Part shown: in pieces, positions 9,024 to 18,744 of the stretch
How positions within the stretch are numbered: position 1 is the stretch's first letter
How the letters are laid out: each line of letters starts with the position of its first letter
Program-made: the position numbers and the translations under genes
The notes under the pieces: generated by a model
Told to the model about the DNA's origin: nothing
Databases searched by the model: none
The model's input: the letters and a program-made list of their open reading frames with translations, nothing else
Assembly: GCF_013410745.1 (NCBI RefSeq)
Contig: NZ_JACCFY010000001.1
Span: 2,790,001 to 2,854,000 of the forward strand
Length of the DNA: 64,000 bases
From: Nesterenkonia xinjiangensis
Lineage (GTDB): Bacteria; Actinomycetota; Actinomycetes; Actinomycetales; Micrococcaceae
Direction: 5' to 3'

Positions 9024-10001
9024 GTGGATATCGATATGAGTGCCCTGCGCATGCTCGTCAAAGAGCGTGACATTCCCCTCGAGAAGCTGATACCGGCCAT
9101 CGAGCAGGCTCTCGTGCTGGCATACCACAAGTCCCCGGGAGCGCTGCAGCACGCTCGTGCCGAGATCGATCAGTCCACCGGTCACGTGACCGTCTGGGCC
9201 AAGGAGTTCACCGAGGAGGGCGGCGTCCTCGGCGAGTTCGACGACACTCCGAAGAACTTCGGTCGCATCGCCGCGTCCACCGCGCGGCAGGTCATCATGC
9301 AGCGCATCCGTGATGCTGAGGATGACCAGGTCCTCGGTGAGTTCAAGGGCCGCGAGGGCGAGCTGATCTCCGGTCTCGTCCAGCAGGGTCGCAACCCGCA
9401 CATGGTGCAGGTGGACCTGGGCTCCGTGGAGGCTGTCCTGCCCCCGCAGGAGCACGTTCCCGGGGAGGTCTACTCCCATGGTTCGCGACTGCGGGCCTTC
9501 GTGGTGGACGTCCACCGCGGGATGAAGGGGCCTTCGATCACGCTCTCCCGCTCGCACCCGGGGCTGGTGAAGAAGCTCTTCGAGCACGAGGTCCCGGAGA
9601 TCGCCGACGGCACGGTGGAGATCACCGCCATCGCTCGCGAGGCCGGCCACCGCACCAAGATCGCCGTGCGGAGCAGCCAGTCGGGGATCAACGCCAAGGG
9701 CGCCTGCATCGGATCGATGGGCTCCCGCGTGCGGGCCGTGATGACCGAGCTCAACGACGAGAAGATCGACATCATCGATCACAGCGATGACCCGGCGGAG
9801 TTCATCGCCCATGCGCTGTCGCCCTCGAAGGTCTCCTCGGTGACGGTCGTGGACGAGAACGCCCGCTCGGCGCGGGTGGTCGTTCCGGATTACCAGCTCT
9901 CCCTGGCGATCGGCAAGGAGGGGCAGAACGCCCGTCTGGCCGCCAAACTGACCGGTTGGCGCATCGACATCGTCTCCGACGCCGCTCCTGCCGCCGACTG
10001 A
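9024..10001 (+). CDS. nusA: Transcription termination/antitermination factor NusA
   Basis: A 325-residue RNA-polymerase-associated factor. The order is N-terminal RNAP-binding domain (about 1-125), S1 domain (about 130-200), then two KH domains, ending in [20 protein letters not shown]. It lacks the acidic C-terminal repeats of enterobacterial NusA, as is normal in Actinobacteria. I prefer the GTG at 9024 because GGAGG sits about 6 nt upstream; an ATG at 9036 is an alternative, and the frame also opens at 8967 without family-like sequence. Confidence 0.95.
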   Translation: MDIDMSALRMLVKERDIPLEKLIPAIEQALVLAYHKSPGALQHARAEIDQSTGHVTVWAKEFTEEGGVLGEFDDTPKNFGRIAASTARQVIMQRIRDAEDDQVLGEFKGREGELISGLVQQGRNPHMVQVDLGSVEAVLPPQEHVPGEVYSHGSRLRAFVVDVHRGMKGPSITLSRSHPGLVKKLFEHEVPEIADGTVEITAIAREAGHRTKIAVRSSQSGINAKGACIGSMGSRVRAVMTELNDEKIDIIDHSDDPAEFIAHALSPSKVSSVTVVDENARSARVVVPDYQLSLAIGKEGQNARLAAKLTGWRIDIVSDAAPAAD

Positions 10002-10078
10002 CCACCCGGCCTGTGGGTGAGGGGACTCACTCGCGCGGGAATGATTCTTCCGTGACCACGCCGAGGGGGTAGACTGTC

Positions 10079-10408
10079 ATGGTCCCTGTCCGAACCTGCG
10101 TCGGCTGTCGCCGACGGGTTGAGCAGGGAGACGTCGTGAGACTTGCACTGGCGCCCGAGGCCGTGGAGCCCGACGCCGACCGGTCGTCCGGTCGGCGCGA
10201 GGTGGCTTCTCAGCCTTGTCGGGTGGTGGTCGACGCCGTGTGCCGGATGCCCGGTCGCGGAGCGTGGATCCACCCGAGGCCGGAGTGCTTCGAGGCGGCG
10301 GTGCGGCGGAAGGCCTTCAACCGGGCGTTCCGTCGGCCGGTCAGCATCGAGTCCCTCAGTTTCGAGCACGTCGAGGCCGCCGCTGTGCGGCCCTGGCGCC
10401 GAGGCTGA
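10079..10408 (+). CDS. ylxR: YlxR (DUF448) family RNA-binding/regulatory protein
   Basis: A 109-residue protein of the YlxR family, found almost invariably between nusA and infB. It begins [21 protein letters not shown], the conserved DUF448 signature, and has a [22 protein letters not shown] motif split around residues 60-80 in which the GRGA(W/Y) core and the basic helix are seen. It binds RNA and has been linked to RNase P and nucleoid regulation in other bacteria. A TAGACT hexamer lies four bases before the ATG, too close to serve as -10 for this start. Confidence 0.92.
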   Translation: MVPVRTCVGCRRRVEQGDVVRLALAPEAVEPDADRSSGRREVASQPCRVVVDAVCRMPGRGAWIHPRPECFEAAVRRKAFNRAFRRPVSIESLSFEHVEAAAVRPWRRG

Positions 10409-10610
10409 AGACGTCCCAGCACACACCAGATGAAAGCGGGTTGGAAAGAGATGGACACCCGATGAGCACCGACGGATGAGTACCCAGTGAAGACATCCCT
10501 GAGTGACTCCGTCATGAATCTCAGAAATTTCAACGGCTCCGTCCGGTGAGACGCTGATATCAGCCCCGCTGATCTCGGCGGGCATCGCGCGGGCCAGAAT
10601 GAGGAGCAAA

Positions 10611-13460
10611 GTGGCCAAGGCCCGCGTACATGAGCTCGCCAAAGAGCTCGGCATCACATCCAAGGACGCTCTTGCCAAGCTGCAGGAGATGGGCGAATTC
10701 GTGAAGTCGCCGTCCTCCACCGTGGAACCCCCGGTGGCCAAGAAACTGCGTTCGGCGTTCCCCCACGCCAAGAAGGACGCTTCCCAGAAGTCTGCCCCGA
10801 AGCCTGGAGGTGGCCCCTCGCCGACTCCCGGCGGGGTGAAGCCCGGCCCGAAGCCGGCGCAGAAGCCTGGTCCGAAGCCTGTCGAGGAGAAGCCTGCCCC
10901 GCAGGCGCCTCAGGCTGAGGCTCCCCAGCCCTCTGCCGAGAAGCCTGACCAGGCGGGTTCTTCCGCGCCTGCTCCGAGCGAGTCGGCCGAGAAGCCTGTT
11001 GCGGACAAGCCTGCTCCGGAGTCCCCGGTGACTCGCGCCCCCCGCCCCGGCGGTCCGAAGCCCGACGGCGCCAAGACCGGTGAAGGGGCCCCGAAGTCTG
11101 GCGGCACTCGTCCGGGTCCGCGTCCGGGCAACAACCCGTTCGCCCCGAAGCAGGGCATGGGCTCCTCGGAGCGCCCGGCCCCGCGACCCGGCGGCTCCGG
11201 CGGCCCCCGCCCCGGTCCGCGTCCGGGCCCCCGCCCGGGCAACAACCCGTTCGCCTCCCAGCAGGGCATGCGCACCGAGCGCGGCGGCGGCCCCCGTCCC
11301 GCGGGCGGTCGCGGCCGGCAGGGTGCACCGGCCCAGGGCGGTGCTCGTCCCGGCGGTCCGCGTCCGGGCCCGGAGCAGGGCGGCGGCGCTCGTCCGAAGC
11401 CTTCGATGATGCCCGGACAGACCACCTCTCCCGGTGGCGGTGGGCGTCCCGGTGGCGCTCCCGGGCGTCCCGGTGCTCCGGCCGGCGGCCCGCCGCGTGG
11501 CCGTGGTGGCCGTGGTCGTGGCGGCACTGCCGGCGCCTTCGGGCGCGGTGGTCCGTCCCGGTCGAGGTCGCGCAAGTCCAAGCGCGCCAAGCGTCAGGAG
11601 ATGGAGCAGCGGCAGACCCGTGAGATCGGCGGTGTGCGCGTCCCCAAGGGTGACGGCACCACGATCCTGCGCCTGCGTCGCGGCTCCTCCCTGGCTGACT
11701 TCGCCGAGAAGATCAATGCTGAGCCCGCGGCGCTGGTCACCGTGCTGATGAAGCTCGGTGAGATGGCCACGGCCAACCAGTCCCTGGACGAGGAGACCTT
11801 CCAGCTGCTCGGGGAGGAGCTGGGCTACAGGGTCCAGATCGTCTCGCCTGAGGATGAGGACCGTGAGCTGCTCGAGACCTTCGACATCAACCTGGCGGCC
11901 GAGGCGGCCGCCGAGGATGCCGATGACCTCGAGGCACGTCCTGCGGTGGTCACCGTCATGGGTCACGTCGACCACGGTAAGACCCGTCTGCTGGACGCCG
12001 TCCGCAACTCGAACGTCACCGAGGGTGAGGCCGGAGGCATCACCCAGCACATCGGTGCGTACCAGGTGCACGTCGAGCATGACGGCCGCGAGCGGGGCCT
12101 GACCTTCATCGACACCCCCGGCCACGAGGCGTTCACCGCCATGCGTGCCCGTGGTGCGAAGGTCACCGACATCGCCGTGCTGGTGGTCGCCGCCGACGAC
12201 GGCGTGATGCCGCAGACGGTGGAGGCGCTGAACCACGCCAAGGCGGCCGGTGTGCCGATCGTGGTCGCGGTCAACAAGATGGACAAGGAGGGCGCCGCAC
12301 CGGAGAAGATCCGTGGGCAGCTCACCGAGTACGAGCTGATCCCCGAGGAGTATGGCGGCGAGACCATGTTCGTCGACATCTCGGCGATCCAGGGTCAGAA
12401 CATCGACCAGCTGCTCGAGGCGATCCTGCTGACCGCCGATGCGGCGCTGGAGCTGACGGCCAACCCGTCCAAGGAAGCCCGCGGCGTCGCCATCGAGGCC
12501 CACCTGGACAAGGGCCGTGGCCCGGTGGCCACCGTGCTGGTGCAGTCCGGCACGCTGAAGGTCGGTGACAACATGGTCGCCGGCACCGCCTTCGGCCGTG
12601 TGCGTGCGATGTTCGACGAGAACGGCGACCTGGTCGAAGAGGCCGTCCCGTCCCGTCCTGTCCAGGTGCTGGGTCTGTCCTCGGTGCCGCGCGCCGGTGA
12701 CAGCTTCCTGGTCACCTCGGATGACCGTACTGCCCGTCAGATCGCTGAGAAGCGTGAGGCCGTCGAGCGCAACGCGATGCTGGCCAAGCGTCGCAAGCGC
12801 GTGAGCCTGGAGAACTTCGACCAGGTCGTGGCCGAGGGCAAGATCGACACGCTGAACCTGATCCTCAAGGGCGACGTCTCCGGTGCTGTCGAGGCGCTGG
12901 AGGACGCTCTGCTGGGCATCGACGTCGGTGATGACGTGCAGCTGCGCGTGATCCACCGCGGCGTCGGCGCCATCACGCAGAACGACGTCAACCTGGCCAC
13001 CGTGGATGAGGCCGTGATCGTCGGATTCAACGTGCGTCCGGCCGAGCGGGTCCAGGACCTGGCTGACCGGGAGGGCGTGGACATGCGCTTCTACTCGGTC
13101 ATCTACGCGGCGATCGATGACATCGAGGCTGCGCTGAAGGGCATGCTCAAGCCGGAGTACGAGGAGGTCCAGCTGGGCAGCGCGGAGGTCCGCGAGGTCT
13201 TCCGCTCCTCGAAGTTCGGCAACATCGCCGGTTCGATCGTCCGGTCGGGCACCATCCGCCGCAACGCCAAGGCGCGCCTGGTGCGCGACGGCTCCGTGGT
13301 GGTGGACAACCTGGCCATCGAGTCGCTGCGTCGCTACAAGGATGACGCCACTGAGGTCCGCGAGGGCTTCGAGTGCGGTATCGGCCTGGGCTCGTTCAAC
13401 GACATCAACGACGGCGACGTCATCGAGACCTGGGAGATGCGCGAGATCCCGCGCGTCTGA
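10611..13460 (+). CDS. infB: Translation initiation factor IF-2
   Basis: A 949-residue GTPase that recruits initiator tRNA to the 30S subunit. The N-terminal IF2_N helix ([20 protein letters not shown]) is followed by about 300 residues rich in Pro, Gly, Arg and Lys with low complexity, then the GTPase: G1 GHVDHGKT at 451-458, G3 DTPGHEAF, G4 NKMD and G5 SAIQGQN. The beta-barrel and C-terminal domains complete it. GTG 10611 is chosen because GAGGAG lies just upstream; an ATG four codons earlier overlaps that site. The 202-nt leader after ylxR holds no gene I recognise. Confidence 0.97.
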   Translation: MAKARVHELAKELGITSKDALAKLQEMGEFVKSPSSTVEPPVAKKLRSAFPHAKKDASQKSAPKPGGGPSPTPGGVKPGPKPAQKPGPKPVEEKPAPQAPQAEAPQPSAEKPDQAGSSAPAPSESAEKPVADKPAPESPVTRAPRPGGPKPDGAKTGEGAPKSGGTRPGPRPGNNPFAPKQGMGSSERPAPRPGGSGGPRPGPRPGPRPGNNPFASQQGMRTERGGGPRPAGGRGRQGAPAQGGARPGGPRPGPEQGGGARPKPSMMPGQTTSPGGGGRPGGAPGRPGAPAGGPPRGRGGRGRGGTAGAFGRGGPSRSRSRKSKRAKRQEMEQRQTREIGGVRVPKGDGTTILRLRRGSSLADFAEKINAEPAALVTVLMKLGEMATANQSLDEETFQLLGEELGYRVQIVSPEDEDRELLETFDINLAAEAAAEDADDLEARPAVVTVMGHVDHGKTRLLDAVRNSNVTEGEAGGITQHIGAYQVHVEHDGRERGLTFIDTPGHEAFTAMRARGAKVTDIAVLVVAADDGVMPQTVEALNHAKAAGVPIVVAVNKMDKEGAAPEKIRGQLTEYELIPEEYGGETMFVDISAIQGQNIDQLLEAILLTADAALELTANPSKEARGVAIEAHLDKGRGPVATVLVQSGTLKVGDNMVAGTAFGRVRAMFDENGDLVEEAVPSRPVQVLGLSSVPRAGDSFLVTSDDRTARQIAEKREAVERNAMLAKRRKRVSLENFDQVVAEGKIDTLNLILKGDVSGAVEALEDALLGIDVGDDVQLRVIHRGVGAITQNDVNLATVDEAVIVGFNVRPAERVQDLADREGVDMRFYSVIYAAIDDIEAALKGMLKPEYEEVQLGSAEVREVFRSSKFGNIAGSIVRSGTIRRNAKARLVRDGSVVVDNLAIESLRRYKDDATEVREGFECGIGLGSFNDINDGDVIETWEMREIPRV

Positions 13461-13474
13461 GTCTCATGTCGCCT

Positions 13475-13521
13475 GACACCTCCGGGGATCGCACCGTCGT
13501 GGTGCGGTCCCCGGAGGTGTC
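13475..13521 (+). terminator. Strong hairpin after infB
   Basis: A 21-bp stem (13475-13495 with 13501-13521, one G-U pair) with a 5-nt loop begins 14 nt after the infB stop. It separates infB from rbfA. Confidence 0.8.
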
Positions 13522-13582
13522 CCTGCCTGGCCTGGGGCTGTCCTAGGCTGGGAACCACGTTTCGACTTTCAAGGAGGCCATC

Positions 13583-14077
13583 ATGGCTGATCCAGCACGC
13601 GCCGCACGGCTCGCCCAGCGCATCAAGGTGATCGTTGCCGAGGCGCTGCGTCGCCGGGTCAAGGACGAGCGCGCGGAGCTCATCACTGTCACTGACGCGC
13701 GCGTCACCAACGACCTGCAGCACGCCACGGTCTACTACACGGTCATGGGTGACGACGACGCCCGCCGGGGTGCCGAGGAGGTGCTCGCCGCCCACAAGGG
13801 AGCCGTGCGCCATGAGATGGGCAAGCAGCTGACCATCCGGCTCACCCCGACCATCGAGTTCGTCGCTGATGAGATCCCGGAGTCTGCCGCGCACCTGGAG
13901 GATCTGCTGCGCAAGGCGCGGGAGCAGGATGAGCAGGTTGCCGCCCTGCGCGAGCAGGCGGCTCCGGCCGGGGGCGAGGACCCCTACCGTTCGATGGGCG
14001 AGGGGTCGGAGGAGTCCGAGCACGCCGGCTCTGAGGGTGTTGCCTCTGACGGGACCGGCTCCGCTGACGAGCGCTGA
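13583..14077 (+). CDS. rbfA: Ribosome-binding factor A
   Basis: A 164-residue KH-fold protein for late 16S rRNA 5'-end maturation and cold adaptation. The family pattern runs from RLAQRIKVIVAEALRR to ITVTDARVTNDLQHATVYYT and LRHE/RHEMGKQLTIRLTP, covering residues 8-110. After that a Ser/Glu/Gly-rich tail of about 40 residues is likely disordered. AAGGAGG lies 6 nt before the ATG. It follows a strong terminator, so it probably has its own promoter. Confidence 0.95.
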   Translation: MADPARAARLAQRIKVIVAEALRRRVKDERAELITVTDARVTNDLQHATVYYTVMGDDDARRGAEEVLAAHKGAVRHEMGKQLTIRLTPTIEFVADEIPESAAHLEDLLRKAREQDEQVAALREQAAPAGGEDPYRSMGEGSEESEHAGSEGVASDGTGSADER

Positions 14078-14092
14078 GGGGCCGGCATACCT

Positions 14093-15082
14093 ATGGGCAA
14101 GCAGCAGCGCGCGGAGGAGATCGCTGTCGGTTCCGGCCTGGTGCTGGTGGACAAGCCGGCCGGGTGGACCAGTCATGACGTCGTCGGGCGGATCCGCCGG
14201 CTGGCGGGCACCCGCAAGGTGGGGCATGCAGGCACCCTGGACCCCATGGCCACCGGGGTGCTCGTGGTCGGCATCAACCGCGCGACGCGGCTGCTGACCC
14301 ACATCGTGGGGGTCTCCAAGACCTATACGGCCACCATCAGGTTGGGGCAGTCGACCACGACGGACGACGCCGAGGGTGAGCTGCGCCAGACCCGCTTCGC
14401 CAATGCGGTCACCCCGGAGCGGGTGCAGCATGAGGTGGACGGGCTGACCGGGGAGATCCAGCAGGTGCCGGCCACGGTCTCGGCGATCAAGGTCGACGGA
14501 CGCCGGGCCTATGACCGTGCCCGCAAGGGCGAGGACGTCCAGCTGGCGGCTCGGCCCGTGACCGTGCATCGCTTCGACGTGCTTCAGTTCCGGCGCGTCG
14601 AGGGCGGACGGCTCGTCGACGTCGACGTCGAGGTGGACGTCTCCTCCGGCACCTATGTGCGGGCGCTGGCCCGTGACCTGGGGGAGGCGCTCCAGGTCGG
14701 CGGGCACCTGACCGCGCTGCGTCGCACCGCGGTGGGTCCCTATCGGATCGAGAACGCGCTGACTCTGGACCAGCTGGCCGAGGACTTCGGCTATGTGGGC
14801 TTGGCCGAGGCCGCGGCGCGGATCTTCGCGCAGCGTGAGCTGAGCGCCGAAGAGGCGGAGAACCTCGGGCATGGACGCCGCATCACCGCCTCCGGCACAG
14901 GCGCCGCGGGAGAACCGGATCGGCTCACGGCGGCCTTCGGGCCCGAGGGCGAGCTGATCGCTCTGCTCAAGGACGTGCCGGCGAAGAAGGACGCCTCAGC
15001 CTCCGGCGAGGCCGCCCGCGCGGCTGCTGCGGAGCAGGCGGACTTCCAGGCGAAGCCGGAGCTGGTCTTCGCGCCGCAGTGA
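14093..15082 (+). CDS. truB: tRNA pseudouridine(55) synthase
   Basis: A 329-residue enzyme that makes pseudouridine 55 in the T-loop of tRNAs. The catalytic aspartate is D50 in GTLDPMATG; the other TruB motifs SKTYTATI and VSSGTYVRALARDLG are clear. The C-terminal domain is followed by an Ala/Lys-rich tail of about 30 residues. It starts 15 nt after rbfA, so the two are probably cotranscribed. Confidence 0.96.
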   Translation: MGKQQRAEEIAVGSGLVLVDKPAGWTSHDVVGRIRRLAGTRKVGHAGTLDPMATGVLVVGINRATRLLTHIVGVSKTYTATIRLGQSTTTDDAEGELRQTRFANAVTPERVQHEVDGLTGEIQQVPATVSAIKVDGRRAYDRARKGEDVQLAARPVTVHRFDVLQFRRVEGGRLVDVDVEVDVSSGTYVRALARDLGEALQVGGHLTALRRTAVGPYRIENALTLDQLAEDFGYVGLAEAAARIFAQRELSAEEAENLGHGRRITASGTGAAGEPDRLTAAFGPEGELIALLKDVPAKKDASASGEAARAAAAEQADFQAKPELVFAPQ

Positions 15083-15173
15083 GCGGCTTCACCTGCCGGA
15101 TGCTCCGTTGCGAAGCGTTCTACAGGGTGTAGAGGTTTAGAATCGTCCAGGACCGCTCGGCAGGAGGAGACGC

Positions 15174-15542
15174 ATGACCCTGATGTTCATCATCGGCACC
15201 GTCGTGTGCGCCGCCTCCACGCTGATCTGCTGGGTGATGACGGCACTGCGCCGCCATCCGGCGGACTCCTCTATCATCAGCCTCGCCGCCGTCGAGCTCT
15301 TTCTGGTGGCCTACGGCATCTACGCCGCGGTGCGGCAGCTGGGCTTCGAGGCGACCATCACCGGTGAGGGCTGGGAGTTCTGGGGCTACGTGTTCACGGC
15401 GCTGCTGCTGCCCGTGGGCGTGTTCGTCTGGGCGATGATCGACAAGACCCGCTGGTCGAACCTGGTGATGAGCTTCGTGGGCCTGGTGGTATTCGTGATG
15501 GTCTATCGCATGGAGGTCATCTGGTGGGGGAGCGCGCTATGA
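15174..15542 (+). CDS. Small four-helix membrane protein
   Basis: A 122-residue hydrophobic protein with about four membrane segments (residues 1-23, 35-52, 66-86, 96-116). GGAGGAG precedes the ATG at good spacing. Its TGA overlaps the ATG of the next membrane protein. I do not recognise a functional family; actinobacterial genomes often keep small paired membrane proteins between truB and ribF. Confidence 0.75.
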   Translation: MTLMFIIGTVVCAASTLICWVMTALRRHPADSSIISLAAVELFLVAYGIYAAVRQLGFEATITGEGWEFWGYVFTALLLPVGVFVWAMIDKTRWSNLVMSFVGLVVFVMVYRMEVIWWGSAL

Positions 15543-15994
15543 CATCTGGAACGGGCCCCTCCACGCCGCGGAATCGCGGGGTGGGCATGCTGATCATCAC
15601 CGCTTACGGGATCTTCGCGGTCTCGGCCACCGCCCGGGCGCTCTATCAGATCCTCGTGCACTTCGACGACGCTCCGGTGGCATACTCGCTGAGCGCTTTC
15701 GCCGCGCTGGTCTACGTCTTCGCGACCCTGGCTCTGGCCCGGACCTCGGCGGCGGCCTGGCGTGCGGCGCTGGTGGCGGTGCTGATCGAGATGGTCGGGG
15801 TGTTGACGGTGGGGTCCTGGACCTTCCTGAATCCGACGCTCTTCCCGGAGGCCACCGTGTGGTCGCACTTCGGCCAGGGCTATGGTTTCGTCCCGCTGGT
15901 GCTGCCGTTCCTGGGGCTGTACTGGCTGTGGCGTCATCGGCCGTCCCGGAACCTGCCGAGCGGAGTCCCTCGGACGGGAATGGGCACCGACTGA
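15539..15994 (+). CDS. Small membrane protein, coupled to the preceding one
   Basis: A 151-residue protein with about four membrane segments starting at residue 18. ATG 15539 overlaps the upstream stop as ATGA and is preceded by GGGGGAG, implying translational coupling. The pair might form a heteromeric membrane complex, which is inference. No conserved motif is recognised. Confidence 0.75.
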   Translation: MTSGTGPSTPRNRGVGMLIITAYGIFAVSATARALYQILVHFDDAPVAYSLSAFAALVYVFATLALARTSAAAWRAALVAVLIEMVGVLTVGSWTFLNPTLFPEATVWSHFGQGYGFVPLVLPFLGLYWLWRHRPSRNLPSGVPRTGMGTD

Positions 15995-16058
15995 TCGGTG
16001 CTCCATAATAGGTACCGGCCCTGATGCCGACGCACCACCTGCAGATCCGAGGAGACAC

Positions 16059-17051
16059 GTGCATTATTGGAACGGTCTGGATGAGGTTCCCGCGGACCTC
16101 GGTCCGACGGCGGTCACCATCGGCAACTTCGACGGTGTCCACCTGGGGCATCAGGAGGTCCTGAGGCAGCTGGCCGTGGCGGCCGTCGAACATGGCTGTG
16201 TCGCCGTCGCGGTGTCCTTCGACCCGCACCCGGCCCTGGTGCACCGGCCCGATTCCAGCCCGGAGATGCTCACCGGGGTGCAGGAGAAGATCAACCGGCT
16301 GGCGACCACCGGGATCGACGCGCTGCTCATGATGCGATATTCACTTGATCTGGCCGCGCTGACTCCGGAGGAGTTCGTGCTGCGGTGCTTCGTGGAGGGG
16401 CTCAACGCCCGTGTGGTGGTGGTCGGGCATGACGTGCGTTTCGGCCGGGACAACACCGGCTCGTTCGAGACCATGGTCGAACTGGGGCGTCAGCACGGTT
16501 TCACGGTGGTCGGAGTGGACGACTTCGGCTCGGACCGGCGCTGCTCCTCCACCTGGGTCCGGGAGGCGCTGGCCGACGGCGACGTCGCCGCGGCCCGCGA
16601 GGTGCTGGGGCGTCCCCATGCGGTGCTGGGTGAGGTGGTCCATGGGGCCGCCCGGGGCCGCGAGCTGGGCTTCCCCACCGCGAATCTGAGCCAGCAGGCC
16701 GAGGGTATGATCCCGGCTGACGGCGTCTACGCGGGCTGGCTGACCGATGGACGCGGGCGGCGCTGGCCCTCGGCGATCTCCGTGGGTTCGAATCCCACGT
16801 TCGACGGGGTGCAGCGCGTGGTCGAGTCCTTCGTGATCGGCCGTCCCAAGGAGAAGGTCGAGGACTTCGACCTCTACGGGCAGCAGGTGCGGGTGGAGTT
16901 CATCGAGCGCCTGCGCGGCATGGTGGCCTTCGAGGGCATCCCGGAGCTGATCCGTCAGATGGAGGAGGACGTGGTGCGCGCCAAGCAATCGCTGGGCACC
17001 GACGATCCGGAGCACCTGGACGCGTGGCCGATCCCGGCCGTGGAGGGCTGA
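16059..17051 (+). CDS. ribF: Bifunctional riboflavin kinase / FAD synthetase
   Basis: A 330-residue enzyme converting riboflavin to FMN and FMN to FAD. The N-terminal FAD synthetase module has IGNFDGVHLGHQ (about residues 20-31), SFDPHP and the CSSTWVREAL motif; the C-terminal riboflavin kinase module begins at GRPHAVLGEVVHGAARGREL and includes FPTANL. The GTG start at 16059 has GAGGAG upstream; the frame opens earlier without similarity. No FMN riboswitch is visible upstream. Confidence 0.95.
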   Translation: MHYWNGLDEVPADLGPTAVTIGNFDGVHLGHQEVLRQLAVAAVEHGCVAVAVSFDPHPALVHRPDSSPEMLTGVQEKINRLATTGIDALLMMRYSLDLAALTPEEFVLRCFVEGLNARVVVVGHDVRFGRDNTGSFETMVELGRQHGFTVVGVDDFGSDRRCSSTWVREALADGDVAAAREVLGRPHAVLGEVVHGAARGRELGFPTANLSQQAEGMIPADGVYAGWLTDGRGRRWPSAISVGSNPTFDGVQRVVESFVIGRPKEKVEDFDLYGQQVRVEFIERLRGMVAFEGIPELIRQMEEDVVRAKQSLGTDDPEHLDAWPIPAVEG

Positions 17052-17055
17052 CCTG

Positions 17056-17988
17056 ATGGGCCCGGCTGCTCCTGAGGCAGGCGGGGCGGCAGGAGCGTCG
17101 CCGAATCGTCCTCGGCTCAGGCCCGGTGATCAGGTGGTCATCGCCGATCCGGGCCGTCGGCGCGTGCTCGGCGGTGCCTACGCCGAAGAGATGGATCGTC
17201 CTGCGGCCCGTGAGTATGATTCCCTGCGCCCGCGGTACCCGGGGACGGCGGTGGAGGAGGTGCTGGGCGCGGCGAACGTCGGCCGGGCACCGCTGCGGAT
17301 CGCGGATCTGGGCGCAGGCACCGGGATCCTGACCCGTCAGCTGCTGGACGTCGGAGCGGACCGGGTGGGCCAGGTGCATGCGGTGGAGCCCAGCCATGTC
17401 ATGACCCAGGTGCTGGCGGAGACCCTCGACGACGGTGACCAGACCAGCGGCGGCCAGACGAGCGACGGCGAGGGGGCGGGTGCTGCCGGATCCCGGCTGC
17501 AGATCCACCTGACGACGGCGGAGGACACCGGCCTGCCGGAGGACGGCGTCGACGTCGTCGTGGTGGCCCAGGCCTGGCACTGGTTCGAGGTCGCCGCCGT
17601 GCAGCGTGAGGCCCATCGGATCCTGGCCGCCGGCGGGGCGATGGCGATCCTCTCCAACCATCTCGACACGGCGGATCCCTGGGTGCATCGGCTGACCAGG
17701 ATCATGCGGGCCGGGGACGTGCATCGACCCGGCTGGGTCCCGCCGATGAATCCGCGGCTGTTCGCCGAGCCGCGGACCGAGGAGTTCACCTGGTCGCGCC
17801 GGCTGACCGCCGACCAGGTGCGCGGGCTGGCCACCACGATGAGCTCATGGCTCAGTGCGGGGGAGAAGGAGCGGGCCCGGCGTCGGGCCAATCTGGACTG
17901 GTACCTCCAGGAGCACTCGGGTCTGGCCGGAGGTGACCTCGTGGAGCTGCCGTACCTGACGGTGCTGCACACCGCCGCCCGCCGGTGA
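17056..17988 (+). CDS. Class I SAM-dependent methyltransferase
   Basis: A 310-residue methyltransferase of the Methyltransf_11/25 type. Motif I is IADLGAGTGILTRQL (about residues 77-91), the acidic partner is in VHAVEPSHVM, and AQAWHWF near residue 172 is typical of a group of actinobacterial enzymes acting on small molecules. The substrate is unknown. It begins 4 nt after ribF and is probably cotranscribed with it. Confidence 0.85.
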   Translation: MGPAAPEAGGAAGASPNRPRLRPGDQVVIADPGRRRVLGGAYAEEMDRPAAREYDSLRPRYPGTAVEEVLGAANVGRAPLRIADLGAGTGILTRQLLDVGADRVGQVHAVEPSHVMTQVLAETLDDGDQTSGGQTSDGEGAGAAGSRLQIHLTTAEDTGLPEDGVDVVVVAQAWHWFEVAAVQREAHRILAAGGAMAILSNHLDTADPWVHRLTRIMRAGDVHRPGWVPPMNPRLFAEPRTEEFTWSRRLTADQVRGLATTMSSWLSAGEKERARRRANLDWYLQEHSGLAGGDLVELPYLTVLHTAARR

Positions 17989-18175
17989 GAGTCCTCGTCG
18001 GTGGCACATGCCGGTCGCTGCGGCGGATTCGTCCTGCTCCCTGGTGCTGGGGTAAAGTGGATCAGTCGTCGTCCGCGACGATCACGCCATGCTGCAGTCC
18101 GCGGTGGCTGGCGCTCGATGACGGTCCGCCGTCGTCGGGACTCTGTTCGCGGTACAAGCATCAAGGAGCAATCCC

Positions 18176-18445
18176 ATGGCTTTGGATCCCGCTGTCAAGC
18201 AGGAGATCATCAAGGAGTACGCGACTCACGAGGGCGACACTGGTTCGCCTGAGGTTCAGGTCGCCGTGCTGACTCGCCGGATCAGCGACCTCACGGAGCA
18301 CCTGAAGTCGCACAAGCAGGACCACCACACCCGTCGTGGCCTGATGATCCTGGTGGGTCGCCGTCGCCGTCTGCTCAAGTACCTGCAGAACACTGACATC
18401 GAGCGGTACCGTGCGCTGATCAAGCGCCTCGGCATCCGCCGCTGA
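18176..18445 (+). CDS. rpsO: 30S ribosomal protein S15
   Basis: An 89-residue primary 16S rRNA-binding protein. The sequence from [19 protein letters not shown] through [20 protein letters not shown] is the S15 signature. AAGGAG precedes the ATG. It lies directly before pnp, the classical rpsO-pnp order, with a hairpin in between. Confidence 0.97.
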   Translation: MALDPAVKQEIIKEYATHEGDTGSPEVQVAVLTRRISDLTEHLKSHKQDHHTRRGLMILVGRRRRLLKYLQNTDIERYRALIKRLGIRR

Positions 18446-18494
18446 GTGTCTCAGGCACCGCCCAAGGCGTGCAGACGCTGATACCAAGCTGATG

Positions 18495-18543
18495 GAACAG
18501 GTGGCTCCACACACGGTCGAATGACCGTGGGAGTCACCTGTTC
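18495..18543 (+). terminator. Hairpin between rpsO and pnp
   Basis: Three stacked helices (18495-18503/18535-18543, 18505-18508/18530-18533, 18512-18518/18523-18529) close on a GAAT loop with a 3-nt bulge. It sits 50 nt after rpsO. In other bacteria this gap holds an attenuating terminator and RNase processing site; the same role is inferred here. Confidence 0.6.
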
Positions 18544-18744
18544 TGTATGCGAGACTATGAAGGACAGGCACGCCGGTGCGAGCATGGATACCACGTGCTC
18601 CGGTCCTCGGTAGTGGCCTCCGGGAGCCGCGCGCAGGCGCAGGCAGCCCGTGGGCTTCGATCGATGGCCGTCATGTGGTCTGATCCAGCTCCTCTCGCCG
18701 GCGTCCGTGCCTGGTTATTCGACAACTGAGAGGAGACACCTGTT

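Noticed and set aside
6996-9812. A 938-codon open frame on the minus strand
   Set aside because: Only its last ~375 codons make a protein-like sequence. The rest is the antisense shadow of rimP and nusA in high-GC DNA, including a read through the palindromic element.
10560-12956. A 798-codon open frame antisense to infB
   Set aside because: Composition is that of a GC-rich shadow (Arg/His/Gly-rich, no domain), and infB on the other strand is certain.
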